A stretch of 64,000 bases of DNA from Persicimonas caeni (GCF_006517175.1 NZ_CP041186.1:3061074-3125073); one strand, 5' to 3'. Positions 48,268 through 57,002 are shown, numbered from the stretch's first letter. Program-made: numbers and translations. Notes: a model not told the origin generated them from the sequence alone.

Positions 48268-49515
48268 ATGAGCATTCTCAAGTCAATGAATATCGGCGTC
48301 AGCGGCCTTCGCGCGAACGGTCGCTCCATGTCCACCATCGGCGACAACATCGCCAACGTGAACACCGTGGGCTACAAGCGCAGCCGCACAAACTTTAACG
48401 ACGTGCTCGCCGCGACCACCATGGGCGTGGGCGACGGCGTGGGGGTCGGCGGCCAGCAACAGCACTTCGAGCAGGGAACCCTCGAGATGACCGGCGTGTC
48501 GACCGACATGGCGATCACCGGCCGCGGCTTCTTCGCCGTGCAGGGCACCGTCGACGGGCGCGAAGGCGAGTTCTACACCCGCGCCGGCCAATTCATGGTC
48601 AACAAGGACGGGCTGATGGTGACGACCGGCGGGCTGAAGCTGCAGGGCTACGGGGTCGACTCCAACGGCGAGATCAACCAGGCGTCGGTGGGCGACCTGC
48701 AGGTCGGCGGCATCACCGCCCCGCCGCAGGCGACCACCGAGATGGAGGTCGGGGTCAACCTCGACGCCGACGAAGAGGTGCTCACCGACCCGTGGGACCC
48801 GGCCAACCCGTCGGAGACGAGCAACTACTCGACCAGCGTGACGATGTACGACTCGCTGGGCAACGCCATCGAGACCGAGGTCTACTACCGCAAGACCGGC
48901 CCCAATAGCTGGGAGTACCACGCCATGGTCGACGGCGGCGACGTCACCGGTGGTACCGCGGGCACGCCCACCGAGATCGGCACGGGCACGCTCGACTTCG
49001 ACACCGACGGCAACCTGACCACGGCGATGCCGGTCAACGTCAGCTTCAACCCGATCAACGCCACCCAGCCCCAAGACGTGACCATCGACTTCACCGGCAC
49101 CACCCAATTCGCCGGCGACTCGACCTTGCGCGAGCTCGACCAGGACGGTTTTACCTCCGGAGAACTTCGCGACCTCGAGATCGCCCAGGACGGCACGATC
49201 ACGGGCATCTTCTCGAACGGCGAGCGCCAGACGCTCGGCCAGGTGGCCCTGGTCGACTTCCAGGCCCCCGAAGGCCTGAACCGCTTGGGCAACAACCTGT
49301 GGGATGAGAGCCAGATGAGCGGCGAGCCGATGATCGGCACGCCCGGCAGCGGCGGCCGAGGTGGCGTGGCCGCCGGGGCGCTCGAAGGCTCGAACGTCGA
49401 CCTCGCCCACGAGTTCGTCAAAATGATCGCCTCGCAGCGTGGCTATCAGGCCAACGCCCGCACGGTGACCACCGGCGACGAGATGCTCCAGGAGGCGATG
49501 AACCTGAAGCGTTAA
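48268..49515 (+). CDS. flgE: Flagellar hook protein FlgE
   Basis: The 415-residue protein starts MSILKSMNIGVSGLRANGRS with the rod/hook signature IGDNIANVNTVGYKRSR. The middle hook domain carries TSVTMYDSLGNAIETEVYYRK. The C-terminus ends VKMIASQRGYQANARTVTTGDEMLQEAM. Its length is near the usual size. It is the last gene before a strong terminator. Confidence 0.97.
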   Translation: MSILKSMNIGVSGLRANGRSMSTIGDNIANVNTVGYKRSRTNFNDVLAATTMGVGDGVGVGGQQQHFEQGTLEMTGVSTDMAITGRGFFAVQGTVDGREGEFYTRAGQFMVNKDGLMVTTGGLKLQGYGVDSNGEINQASVGDLQVGGITAPPQATTEMEVGVNLDADEEVLTDPWDPANPSETSNYSTSVTMYDSLGNAIETEVYYRKTGPNSWEYHAMVDGGDVTGGTAGTPTEIGTGTLDFDTDGNLTTAMPVNVSFNPINATQPQDVTIDFTGTTQFAGDSTLRELDQDGFTSGELRDLEIAQDGTITGIFSNGERQTLGQVALVDFQAPEGLNRLGNNLWDESQMSGEPMIGTPGSGGRGGVAAGALEGSNVDLAHEFVKMIASQRGYQANARTVTTGDEMLQEAMNLKR

Positions 49516-49565
49516 TGAGAGGGCGGAGCGTTGATGCACCAAGTCGCGCTCCATTACGTTTTTTC

Positions 49566-49593
49566 TAAAAAACCGAGCAACAGGTGTCGATGT
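49566..49593 (+). promoter_or_regulatory. Sigma-28-type site upstream of the small-gene/FIST unit
   Basis: TAAA, 16 bases, GTCGATGT. A strong terminator hairpin begins about 19 bases after it, so full transcription of the downstream genes would need read-through. Confidence 0.6.
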
Positions 49594-49611
49594 AATCGGC
49601 AGATCTGTCGC

Positions 49612-49658
49612 GATGCCGGGAGGTTTGAGACGCACGCAAACCTCCCGGCATCTTTTTT
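49612..49658 (+). terminator. Perfect intrinsic terminator after flgE
   Basis: A 16-bp perfect stem (GATGCCGGGAGGTTTG and complement) with a nine-base loop and six T. It ends the flgB-flgE operon, but it also lies directly downstream of a sigma-28 site. Confidence 0.85.
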
Positions 49659-49678
49659 AGCAGTACGAGGAGGCATCC

Positions 49679-49873
49679 ATGGAGAACTTGAGCGCTGTGA
49701 AAGCGGCCCTGGAAGCGGAGATCGGCAACCCGATCGCCTTCAAGTCGGTGGCGGTGCGCATCTTTTTGCGCACTGGCGTCAACTTGCAGGAGGACACGAG
49801 CGCACTCGACGCAGACGCGGACAAGGTGGCCGAGGTCCAATCAGAAGCACGCGAAATGGGTTACCTGTCTTGA
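49679..49873 (+). CDS. Small protein of unknown function upstream of FIST gene
   Basis: The 64-residue protein begins at an ATG preceded by GAGGAGG, reads MENLSAVKAALEAEIGNPIAFKSVAVRIFLRTGVNL and ends EAREMGYLS. It is soluble with an alpha/beta pattern. It is co-directional with the FIST gene 32 bases later. I do not recognise it. Confidence 0.6.
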   Translation: MENLSAVKAALEAEIGNPIAFKSVAVRIFLRTGVNLQEDTSALDADADKVAEVQSEAREMGYLS

Positions 49874-49905
49874 ATCCCGCATCCTCGAGCCCCGAAGGAG
49901 TCATT

Positions 49906-51033
49906 ATGTCACAGTCCATCTTTACCTCGCACACCTCCGCCGGCGACGCCGCCGAAGCGGCTCGTGAACTCACCAGCGGCTTTGCAGACGCCGACATCGC
50001 CGTCGCCGCCTTCTTTTGCGCCCCCGACCACGACATCGCCGCGGTCGGCGAGCAGTTGGTCGAAGCGCTACCCGACGCGCAGGTCATCGGCTGCACGACC
50101 GCCGGCGAGTTTACCGGCACGGCCAGCAGCACCGACGGCGTCTCGCTATTCGCCTTGAGCGCCGACGCAGTCGCAGACGCCTCGGCCGCGCTCATCGAGT
50201 TCGGCGACGACGTCGCCGCCGACGTCGAGCAGGCCGCCGACGCGGTCGCCGACGAGCTGGGCGTATCGCTGCGTGAGGCCTCGGCCGACGAGTATATCGG
50301 CTTCGTGCTCATCGACGGCCTCTCCGGCAAGGAAGAGGCGGTCAACCGCGCCCTCGGCAACGTCGCCCCCACGCTGAACTTCGTGGGCGGCTCGGCCGGC
50401 GACAACCTGGCCTTCGAGAAGACCGAGGTCTTCTGCAACGGCAAGAGCAGCGCCTCGGCCGCCGTCATCCTGCTGGCGCACATGAGCGCGCCCTTCGAGG
50501 TGGTCAAAAGCTGCAGCTTCGAGCCCACCGACGCCTCGCTGACGATCACCAAAGCCGACGAAGACCAGCGCATCGTCTGGGAGTTCGACGGCAAGCCGGC
50601 CGTCGAAGCCTACGCCGAAGCCGTGGGCGTCGCCCCCGACGCCATCGACAGCTCGGTCTTCATGTCCTCGCCGGTAGGCCTGATGCTCGGCGACGAGCCC
50701 TGGATCCGCAGCCCGCAACAAGCGGTCGACGGCGGCGGCATCAAGTTCTACTGCAGCATCAAAGAGGGCATGCAAGTCTCAGTGATGCGCTCGACCGACC
50801 TGGTCGGCGAGACCCAAACCCACGTCGCCCAAGCCTGCGACCGCCTCGACGGCGAGCCGGCGGGCATCCTGGCGTTCAACTGCATCCTGCGCCGCCTCGA
50901 GCTCGACGCCGACGACGCCCACGAGGCGTTCCGCGAGTCGTTCCCGGCGCCGGTGGCGGGTTTTCATACGTACGGTGAGAGCTGGTTGGGGCATATCAAC
51001 CAGACGTTGACTGCGGTGGTGTTTGGGGGGTGA
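49906..51033 (+). CDS. FIST-domain signal protein
   Basis: The 375-residue soluble protein has the FIST N domain (VAAFFCAPDHDIAAVGEQL, VIGCTTAGEFTG) and FIST C region (MGLMLGD-like VGLMLGDEPW, CSIKEGMQVSVMRS). The last part has AGILAFNCILRRLEL and VAGFHTYGESWLGHINQTLTAVVFG, typical of such proteins. FIST proteins are thought to bind small molecules and are often linked to chemoreceptors or signalling. The ATG has GAAGGAG upstream; longer in-frame starts upstream are not needed. Confidence 0.88.
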   Translation: MSQSIFTSHTSAGDAAEAARELTSGFADADIAVAAFFCAPDHDIAAVGEQLVEALPDAQVIGCTTAGEFTGTASSTDGVSLFALSADAVADASAALIEFGDDVAADVEQAADAVADELGVSLREASADEYIGFVLIDGLSGKEEAVNRALGNVAPTLNFVGGSAGDNLAFEKTEVFCNGKSSASAAVILLAHMSAPFEVVKSCSFEPTDASLTITKADEDQRIVWEFDGKPAVEAYAEAVGVAPDAIDSSVFMSSPVGLMLGDEPWIRSPQQAVDGGGIKFYCSIKEGMQVSVMRSTDLVGETQTHVAQACDRLDGEPAGILAFNCILRRLELDADDAHEAFRESFPAPVAGFHTYGESWLGHINQTLTAVVFGG

Positions 51034-51356
51034 GGGGGCCTCTCCCTCGATCTCTCTCCTTCCCTTCGCTTCGCTACGGGTGGAGAGGGGGTTTGGGCCT
51101 CTCCCTCGACCCCTCTCCTTCCCTTCGCTTCGCTACGGGCGGAGAGGGGGGCCTCTCCTCGGTCCTCTCCTTCCCTTCGCTTCGCTACGGGCGGAGAGGA
51201 AGATGTCGTTCAATCGATCTCTGTACAGGGTACGCTGCAGCAACATCTTCCTCCCCTGCGCGAAGCAAAGCGTAGCGTAGGGGAGGACCGAGGAGGGGAC
51301 TCCTCCTCCGCAAGCGAAGCGAAGTGGAGGAGGACCGAGGAGGAGGAAAACAGAGC
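51031..51356 (+). repeat. Palindromic repeat block, left copy
   Basis: Tandem units based on CCTCTCCCTCGA, CCTTCCCTTCGCTTCGCTACGG and GGAGAGG are followed by a long hairpin-like segment (GAAGATG...CATCTTC and CCTCCTCC...GGAGGAGG arms). The same block occurs at 53494-53876 and a short form in flgA (63691-63772). Confidence 0.82.
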
Positions 51357-51487
51357 ACAACAAAAAAAATCGCCCCCACACACCCACCACACCCCGATCT
51401 CACCACCCTCCACGCAACAAAACACCCTGATCTGCCGAAAACCGTAATGAAGCAGTCAAACGACACCTTCCGCTTACGGAGATAGAT

Positions 51488-51788
51488 ATGCAGATCAACA
51501 AAGCCCACAAAAAAGAGCTCTTGAAGCGCGCGCGCACCATGCGCTCCAACCCCACCGACGCCGAGCGCTTGCTGTGGAATCGTCTACGCAACAAGCAACT
51601 CGGCGGCCACAAATTTCGCCGCCAGAACGTGATGGCGCCGTACATCGTCGACTTCTACTGCGCAGCAAAGAAGCTCGTCGTCGAGGTCGACGGCGACGTG
51701 CATGACGAGGAGGGCCAGCAGGCCAAGGACGAGACGCGCGATGAGTTTCTCGAGCGTGAGTATGGGGTCGAGGTGGTGCGTTTCGGTA
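51488..51788 (+). pseudogene. DUF559-type endonuclease-like gene, interrupted: 5' part
   Basis: The intact N-terminal part shows the family motifs LKRARTMRSNPTDAERLLW, KFRRQNVMAPYIVDFYC and KKLVVEVDGDVHD, ending EVVRFG at the IS boundary. The frame then runs a few codons into the IS (annotated end 51814). These small Vsr-like proteins usually end EVLESTREVLDEI, which is found at 53413-53494. The gene is therefore split. Confidence 0.82.
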
Positions 51789-51819
51789 TGTGTCAAGATA
51801 GTTGTCGCGTCTGAATTAT

Positions 51820-52869
51820 CTACGTCTCTTGTAAATTGAGCGGCGCAAGCCGCACCTCTTCGGGGCGCGTCCATCCTCGCGGCCTTCGACTCCAGCGTGC
51901 GGGATTCTTTTGGCGCGCCTGTTCATAGAGCTTTTGGCGTCTTTGTAGCAGCTCGACGTCTTCGCCCGCGTGGCGCTGCTCGGGGGTCACCCAGCCGATC
52001 CCGCTGTGATAGTGCTCGGTGTTGTACCAGCGGACAAACGCCTCGACCCACTCAGACCATTCATGCACGCCGTCGAGCGGCTTTTTGGGGTAGCCAGGCC
52101 GGTATTTGAGCGTGCGAAAGCTCGATTCGCAGTGAGGGTTGTCGTTGGAGACGCCCGGGCGGCTAAACGAAGCGGCCACCTCCAGGCGCTCCAGCGTCGC
52201 CAGAAGCGTCGAGCCCTTCATCGCAGCCCCGTTGTCGGCGTGGATGCAAAGTCCGCTCGCCTCGACCTGTTCGGCGAGGATCGTCTTTTCAATGAGGCGG
52301 CTCGACAGCTCCATCGATTCTTGGTCTTCGACGCTAAAGCCGACGATCTTGCGGCTGAACAAGTCCATGATCCAGTAAAGGTAGACAAACCGGCCGCGTA
52401 CCTGGGTGGGCAAGTATGTGATATCCCACACCCAGACCTGGCCGGGGCTGGCGGCCACTAATTCGGGCTTCGGCCTGGGCTTCGGCGGCCGGCTTGGCTG
52501 GCGGTGGGTCATCATCTTCTCTTCGCGCAACACGCGGTAAAATGTCGACTCGCTGGCGACATACTCGCCCCGGTCGGCCAGGCTGCATACGATCTGCCGG
52601 GGGCTCACATCACAGAATTCACGACCTGTGGCGATGGCGACCACCTGTGCTCGCTCCTCGTCGGTGAGCGCGTGCGCACACCGACTGTGGGGTCCCTGGC
52701 GAGCGTCCTCGGCCTGCGGGTCTTTTCGCCACCGCTGTATGGTGCGCTCGCTGATGCCCAGGGTCCGACAGGCCTGGGCCTGACGCGCGCCGTGGGAGAC
52801 CGCCTCTGCGATCATGTCGAGGATGACTTGTCGCTCTTGCCGATCATGGGAGCGTCCTCGTCCCCCCAC
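51820..52869 (-). CDS. IS3-family transposase OrfB (DDE integrase)
   Basis: The 349-residue protein has an N-terminal HTH (ACRTLGISERTIQRWRKD) and the rve integrase core. The catalytic residues are visible: Asp in VWDITYLP, Asp in HADNGAAM and Glu in NPHCESSFRTLK. It overlaps orfA by 58 bases, so it may use its own start or a frameshift. Confidence 0.93.
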   Translation of the reverse strand: MGGRGRSHDRQERQVILDMIAEAVSHGARQAQACRTLGISERTIQRWRKDPQAEDARQGPHSRCAHALTDEERAQVVAIATGREFCDVSPRQIVCSLADRGEYVASESTFYRVLREEKMMTHRQPSRPPKPRPKPELVAASPGQVWVWDITYLPTQVRGRFVYLYWIMDLFSRKIVGFSVEDQESMELSSRLIEKTILAEQVEASGLCIHADNGAAMKGSTLLATLERLEVAASFSRPGVSNDNPHCESSFRTLKYRPGYPKKPLDGVHEWSEWVEAFVRWYNTEHYHSGIGWVTPEQRHAGEDVELLQRRQKLYEQARQKNPARWSRRPRGWTRPEEVRLAPLNLQET

Positions 52870-53342
52870 AACCGGCGCGCCTTTTTTGAGAGCACCAACA
52901 AGGCGGCCGTCTCGGCCAGCGCGGCCTCCTTTCGGCGAAGCTCGCTTTCGAGTTCGCGCTTGTCCCGTTGGGCCTGGCGCAGCTTCTGGGTGGCCTCCTT
53001 CTTGGCCCTGGTGCGTCCATCAAGCCCCTCGTACATCTGCGCTCTCCAGCGTCGAAGGTCGCTTGTATGCACTCCTTCCTCGCGCAGGAAAGCGCCAAAC
53101 TCCTTGCCCTCGAGCGCCTCGGCGGCCATCACAAGACGCAGCTTTTCGGCCGAAGAGCGTCTCTCGGGTGCCGACTCTGGCTTTGCCTCAGCACGCAAGG
53201 CACCATCGAGCGCCGCCTTTCTCCACCGCCAAAGCGTCGTCTTGCCCACGCCGCTCAGCTCGGCCAGGCTCTCCGGGCTGATCTTTTCGTCGAGCATCCG
53301 TCGAACAAGACGCTCTTTTAGCTCTTTAGGATATGGACTCAT
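52812..53342 (-). CDS. IS3-family transposase OrfA
   Basis: The 176-residue protein starts MSPYPKELKERLVRRM; a longer frame begins at 53399. It carries a helix-turn-helix (SPESLAELSGVGKTTLWRWRK), a second motif (GAFLREEGVHTSDLRRWRAQ) and a leucine-zipper-like coiled coil (residues ~115-155). It binds the IS ends together with OrfB. Confidence 0.88.
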   Translation of the reverse strand: MSPYPKELKERLVRRMLDEKISPESLAELSGVGKTTLWRWRKAALDGALRAEAKPESAPERRSSAEKLRLVMAAEALEGKEFGAFLREEGVHTSDLRRWRAQMYEGLDGRTRAKKEATQKLRQAQRDKRELESELRRKEAALAETAALLVLSKKARRLWGDEDAPMIGKSDKSSST

Positions 53343-53412
53343 CTCGGATCTCCTTGTTGCCCCTTCGTTCCATGAAACTAACAATCGAAGAGGCGACAAC
53401 TATCCTGACACC

Positions 53413-53494
53413 TGGGGGTTTTACGAATGAGGAGGTGCTGTCGAGTACGCGTGAAGTGTTGGATGAGATTTGGAGGATTTGTTCGGTTAAGTAG
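53413..53494 (+). pseudogene. DUF559-type gene, 3' fragment
   Basis: In frame it reads FTNEEVLSSTREVLDEIWR and then ICSVK before TAG, which is the normal C-terminus of this family. It completes the 5' part at 51488. The joined protein would be about 125 residues. Confidence 0.8.
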
Positions 53495-53876
53495 TGGGGG
53501 CCTCTCCCTCGATCCCTCTCCTTCCCTTCGCTTCGCTACGGGTGGAGAGGGGGTTTGGGCCTCTCCCTCGATCCCTCTCCTTCCCTTCGCTTCGCTACGG
53601 GTGGAGAGGGGGGTTGTGCCTCTCCCTCGATCCCTCTCCTTCCCTTCGCTTCGCTACGGGTGGAGAGGGGGGCCTCTCCTCGGTCCTCTCCTTCCCTTCA
53701 CTTCGTTACGGGCGGAGAGGAAGACGTTGCTTCATCGAACTCTGTACCAGGTGCGTACTGGCAACATCTTCCTCCCCTGCGCGAAGCAAAGCGGAGCGTA
53801 GGGGAGGACCGAGGAGGGGACTCCTCCTCCGCGCAGCGAAGCGAAGTGGAGGAGGACCGAGGAGGAGGAAAACAAC
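53494..53876 (+). repeat. Palindromic repeat block, right copy
   Basis: This block repeats the 51031-51356 sequence with one additional CCTCTCC...GGAGAGG unit. The two copies frame the DUF559/IS region as direct repeats. It ends exactly at the stop of the cysteine desulfurase gene. Confidence 0.82.
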
Positions 53877-55070
53877 TCACCCCACCTTCCGCAAAAACTC
53901 CCTCCCACGCCGCACCTCCACCTCCACCGGCTCACACACCGCCTCCCGCAACGTCGACACCAACCAATCCCAATTCGGCTCCGGCGTCTCCCGACACCAC
54001 GAGAACCTGAGCGTGCTCGCCAGATCCGCCGGGGCGCGGCCCATCGCCTCGAGGACGTGGCTCGGGCCGCTGGTGTTGTGGGTGCAGGCCGCGCCGGTCG
54101 ACACGGCGACCTGCGAGGTGAGCAGGGCGACGGCCAGGTCGGCGTCGAGGTGGGGGATGGTGACGTTGAGGACGTGGGGTTGGACGTGGCGCAAGTCGCC
54201 GTTGATGCGGGGGCGCAGCCCGCTGAGGCTGAGGACGTCGAGCAGGCGCAGGCGGAATTGGGCGCAGACGGCGTTGCGGGCGTCGGCTTCTTCGACGGCG
54301 AGGGCGGCGGCTTTGCCGAATGCGGCGATGAGGGCCGTTGGTTGGGTGCCCGGGCGCAGGCCGCCCTCTTGGCCGCCGCCGTGTAGCACCGGGGTGAGGG
54401 GGACGCGCTTGTCGGCGAGGCCGCGGGCGATGAGGGCGCCGACGCCCTGGGGGCCGTAGATCTTGTGGGCCGTGGCGCTGATGAGGTCGATGCCGGGGTG
54501 GCGCAGCGCCTCGAGGTCCTTGCCGAAGGATTGGGCTGCGTCGACGTGGAAGAAGCAGTCGCGGTCGGCCAGGAGCTCGGCGAGCTCGGCGACCGGTTGG
54601 CGCACGCCCGTTTCGTTGTTGGCGCCCATGACCGACACCACCAACGTCTCGTCGCGCAGGTGACGCATCACCATCTGCGGGTCGAGGCGGCCGTTGGGGC
54701 CCACCGGCAGCAGCTCGACGTCGAAGTCGTCGCCGTGCAGCGCGCTCAAGGGGCCGAGCACCGACTTGTGCTCGATGGCGGTCGTCAAAATGTGGCGTTT
54801 GTTCGACTGGCGGCCGAACTCGGCCAGACCACCGAGAGCCAGGTTATTACTCTCGGTCGCCCCGCTCGTGAAGATGACGTCGGTCGGCTCGGCAGCGACC
54901 ACGTGGGCGACTTGCTCGCGGGCGAGCTCCACGCTGTGGCGCGCCCGCATGCCGTAGCTGTGACCGACGCTGGAGGGGTTGCCGAAGGCGGCGCCGAGGT
55001 GTTGGAGGAGGGTTTCGCGGACGCGCGGGTCGAGGGGCGTGGATGCGTTGCAGTCGAGGTTGATGGTCAT
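53877..55070 (-). CDS. Cysteine desulfurase (NifS/IscS type)
   Basis: The 397-residue protein starts MTINLDCNASTPLDPRVRE. The PLP lysine is Lys203 in SATAHKIYGPQGVGAL, and the active-site Cys329 is in STGAACTHNTSGPSHVLEAMG. GATESNNLAL and GGGQEGGLRPGT are typical class motifs. It takes sulfur from cysteine for Fe-S or thio-cofactor assembly. It is the last gene of a sigma-28-linked operon with a V4R-like protein. No iscU, sufB or dnd partner is adjacent, so its sulfur acceptor is unknown. Confidence 0.92.
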   Translation of the reverse strand: MTINLDCNASTPLDPRVRETLLQHLGAAFGNPSSVGHSYGMRARHSVELAREQVAHVVAAEPTDVIFTSGATESNNLALGGLAEFGRQSNKRHILTTAIEHKSVLGPLSALHGDDFDVELLPVGPNGRLDPQMVMRHLRDETLVVSVMGANNETGVRQPVAELAELLADRDCFFHVDAAQSFGKDLEALRHPGIDLISATAHKIYGPQGVGALIARGLADKRVPLTPVLHGGGQEGGLRPGTQPTALIAAFGKAAALAVEEADARNAVCAQFRLRLLDVLSLSGLRPRINGDLRHVQPHVLNVTIPHLDADLAVALLTSQVAVSTGAACTHNTSGPSHVLEAMGRAPADLASTLRFSWCRETPEPNWDWLVSTLREAVCEPVEVEVRRGREFLRKVG

Positions 55071-55109
55071 GATCGATGTTCCGGTGCGAGTGCTTTTAGC
55101 TCTCGTAGG

Positions 55110-55415
55110 TCACAGCCGGTCGAGCACCGACTCGAGCTTCTCCTCGGTGCAGCGACGCTGCTCTTCAGTGGTGTTGACCCGGTGGTTGACCAGCACCTCG
55201 CCGTGGCGCTCGCCGAGGCGAAACTCGGCGACGAACCGCGCGATCAGACGCACCACGGTGCGCCCGGGCCACGGCTCTTCGCACACGACGAGTTGGTCGT
55301 CGAAGGCGGCCTGCAGCCCGTCGACCAACCGAGCGACCTCGGGGGCCGGCTCGACGTGGTAGATGAACTGCAGGCCGCGCAAGCAGCGCGGGTTGGGTCG
55401 GCGCTCGTAGGGCAT
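55110..55415 (-). CDS. 101-residue protein in cysteine desulfurase operon
   Basis: The soluble protein has the segments PNPRCLRGLQFIYHVEPAPEV and GRTVVRLIARFVAEFRLGER and ends EEKLESVLDRL. It contains three cysteines (CLRG, VCEEP, RRCTE). It starts eight bases after the V4R-like gene and precedes the desulfurase by 39 bases. I do not recognise a family; a role as sulfur acceptor or partner is possible but unproven. Confidence 0.65.
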   Translation of the reverse strand: MPYERRPNPRCLRGLQFIYHVEPAPEVARLVDGLQAAFDDQLVVCEEPWPGRTVVRLIARFVAEFRLGERHGEVLVNHRVNTTEEQRRCTEEKLESVLDRL

Positions 55416-55423
55416 CGCGACGC

Positions 55424-56662
55424 TCAGCCCTCTTTGGTGACGACGATTTCGCTGAAATCATCGCCCTGCGCCATGCACTTGGTCTGCTCGGCGACGTAGC
55501 GATCTTCGGACTCGAAGATCTCCTTGAAGTAGTCCTCGTCGAGCGTGGGGCCGTCGGCGATGCCGCCGGTGTAGACCAAGTTCATGATGCCGGCGGCGCC
55601 GCCCTGTGCCAGGTAGCAGATGGGGCGGTCGGCCTCGCCGTACATGCCCAGCCAGCCGCGGCTCTCGTAGTCGTCCCAGATGCGCACGACCAGCTTGTCC
55701 TCGCTGAGCTCGTGCACGCGCCACACACCCCAGCCCAGCGCGTTGACCACGGCGACCATGCCGTGGACCCAATCCTCTCGGGTCTCGCACTGCGGGCGTA
55801 CGACCGCATCCCACTCGGCGCTGGTCATGATGCCGCCGAAGGTGTTGAACGCGCAGCGGTAGCCTGCGTCGACCAGGAGCTGCTCGCCGTACTCGAGCAG
55901 GCCGGTGTCGCCCATGCGTCGGACGAACTCGAACGAGATCCGGTCGTAGAAGTTGGCGAAGTGGTGGGTGAGCATCACGCCGAAGCGCGGGATCAATCCC
56001 TCTTCGTTGCCGCTGAAGTCGAGGCCGGCGAGCGCCTCGAGTACGGCGGCTTCGTCGACGTTGGTGTGCTCGCTTTGGGGCGGCGGCTCTTGGCCCGAGC
56101 CCTTGCCTTCGCCCGGCGAGTTGAAGCTGTCGGCAGGCTCGTCACGGCGCACCAGCGCGATGACGCCTTCCTCGGCGCCCAGCGCCATGCACTGCTCGCA
56201 GCGCGCGGCGAAGGCCCCGGCGTCGAGCCCGTAGGCTGCGGCGACGGCGCCGGCGGCGTAGCCCTGGTCGAAGTAGGTCTGCGGCTCGGCGAAGTCGCCG
56301 TCGACGATGCTTCGGAAGCATTGGCCGTAGTGGGACGTCGGGGTGCGCACCGTACCGCCGTCGGCGTCCGCTTCCGAGAAGTCGATCGTGCCGAAGCCGT
56401 GTTGGGCGAACGCATCGGCGGCGAATTGCAGCGCGCCGGCGGCGTCTTCGAAGCCCAACTCCTCGCGAGCGTTGCTAACCCAGGCGTGCGCCACCGAGGC
56501 CGCCGCGTCGCGGATGACCTCTCCCATCTTCAGATCGGTGGGGAGGAGCAGGGTCTTCTGCAGCCAGTAGTTGTAGTGATTGCAGTGAAAGAGGGTGGGC
56601 TCGCCGGCCACCAAAGTGCGGCCGTGGGGGGCTTGCTTGGGGGTGGATAGAACGCGTGACAT
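55424..56662 (-). CDS. V4R-like protein with Cys motifs
   Basis: The 412-residue soluble protein has two related halves. The N-terminal half contains LFHCNHYNYWLQKTLLL, and a CEQCMALGAEEGVIALV motif. The C-terminal half contains ANFYDRISFEFVRRMG and ends TKCMAQGDDFSEIVVTKEG, close to the V4R ending (C-x-x-x-G-D-x-C/S-E-F/I). V4R domains bind hydrophobic ligands or metal clusters. The acidic linker (residues ~178-200) joins the halves. Co-transcription with a cysteine desulfurase suggests a cluster- or sulfur-dependent sensor, which is inference. Confidence 0.7.
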   Translation of the reverse strand: MSRVLSTPKQAPHGRTLVAGEPTLFHCNHYNYWLQKTLLLPTDLKMGEVIRDAAASVAHAWVSNAREELGFEDAAGALQFAADAFAQHGFGTIDFSEADADGGTVRTPTSHYGQCFRSIVDGDFAEPQTYFDQGYAAGAVAAAYGLDAGAFAARCEQCMALGAEEGVIALVRRDEPADSFNSPGEGKGSGQEPPPQSEHTNVDEAAVLEALAGLDFSGNEEGLIPRFGVMLTHHFANFYDRISFEFVRRMGDTGLLEYGEQLLVDAGYRCAFNTFGGIMTSAEWDAVVRPQCETREDWVHGMVAVVNALGWGVWRVHELSEDKLVVRIWDDYESRGWLGMYGEADRPICYLAQGGAAGIMNLVYTGGIADGPTLDEDYFKEIFESEDRYVAEQTKCMAQGDDFSEIVVTKEG

Positions 56663-56719
56663 CGTTACTCCTACACGAAGTGTTTGAAGAAAATGCTCGA
56701 ACTCGAAATCACGACGGGC

Positions 56720-56899
56720 TCAGCCCGCCTCGACCTCTTCGATGGCCTGTTTGAGCGTGGCGACAAGATCGGGGGACAGCGGCTTGTCGCGGTCCATCTC
56801 GGAGAGTTCGGGCATTTGCTTCCGCAAGATCACGCGCACCATGATCATGCGCCCGCTATTTCCGGGAAATAGGTCGTTGAGGGTGGTACTGCTCGACAC
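56720..56899 (-). CDS. 59-residue protein heading the desulfurase operon
   Basis: The frame starts at GTG with GGAGG seven bases upstream and reads SSSTTLNDLFPGNSGRMIMV, then RVILRKQMPELSEMDRDKPL and SPDLVATLKQAIEEVEAG. It lies 76 bases downstream of the sigma-28 site and 57 bases before the V4R-like gene. It looks like a small helical adaptor. A plus-strand frame over the same DNA lacks such signals. Confidence 0.68.
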   Translation of the reverse strand: MSSSTTLNDLFPGNSGRMIMVRVILRKQMPELSEMDRDKPLSPDLVATLKQAIEEVEAG

Positions 56900-56974
56900 G
56901 TGGGTACCTCCGTTGTCATTCGGTGAATGGCCGATTGTTGTGACGCCAACCCCCCACCTGAGTTAGCTCTACGT

Positions 56975-57002
56975 GCATCGACACGGAGCACAGCGAGTTT
57001 TA
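56975..57002 (-). promoter_or_regulatory. Sigma-28-type promoter of the V4R/desulfurase operon
   Basis: The minus-strand sequence is TAAA, 16 bases, GTCGATGC. It differs from the others only in the last -10 base. Confidence 0.7.

Larger units (their letters stand above)
51789..53412 (-). mobile_element. IS3-family-like insertion sequence in DUF559 gene
   Basis: Terminal inverted repeats of 20 bases (51789-51808 and 53393-53412) differ at two positions and share GATAGTTGTCGC. The element is about 1.6 kb and carries two overlapping transposase genes. Insertion splits the DUF559 gene; GGT-like flanks suggest a three-base target duplication. The two ORFs appear intact, so the insertion may be recent. 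Confidence 0.85.

Noticed and set aside
51023..51425. Overlapping frames rich in SFPSLRYG
   Set aside because: All are translations of the palindromic repeat block; the same peptides recur at 53.4-53.9 kb.
56684..56872. Plus-strand 62-codon frame
   Set aside because: It overlaps the minus-strand 59-residue gene, which has GGAGG, a sigma-28 site and operon context.
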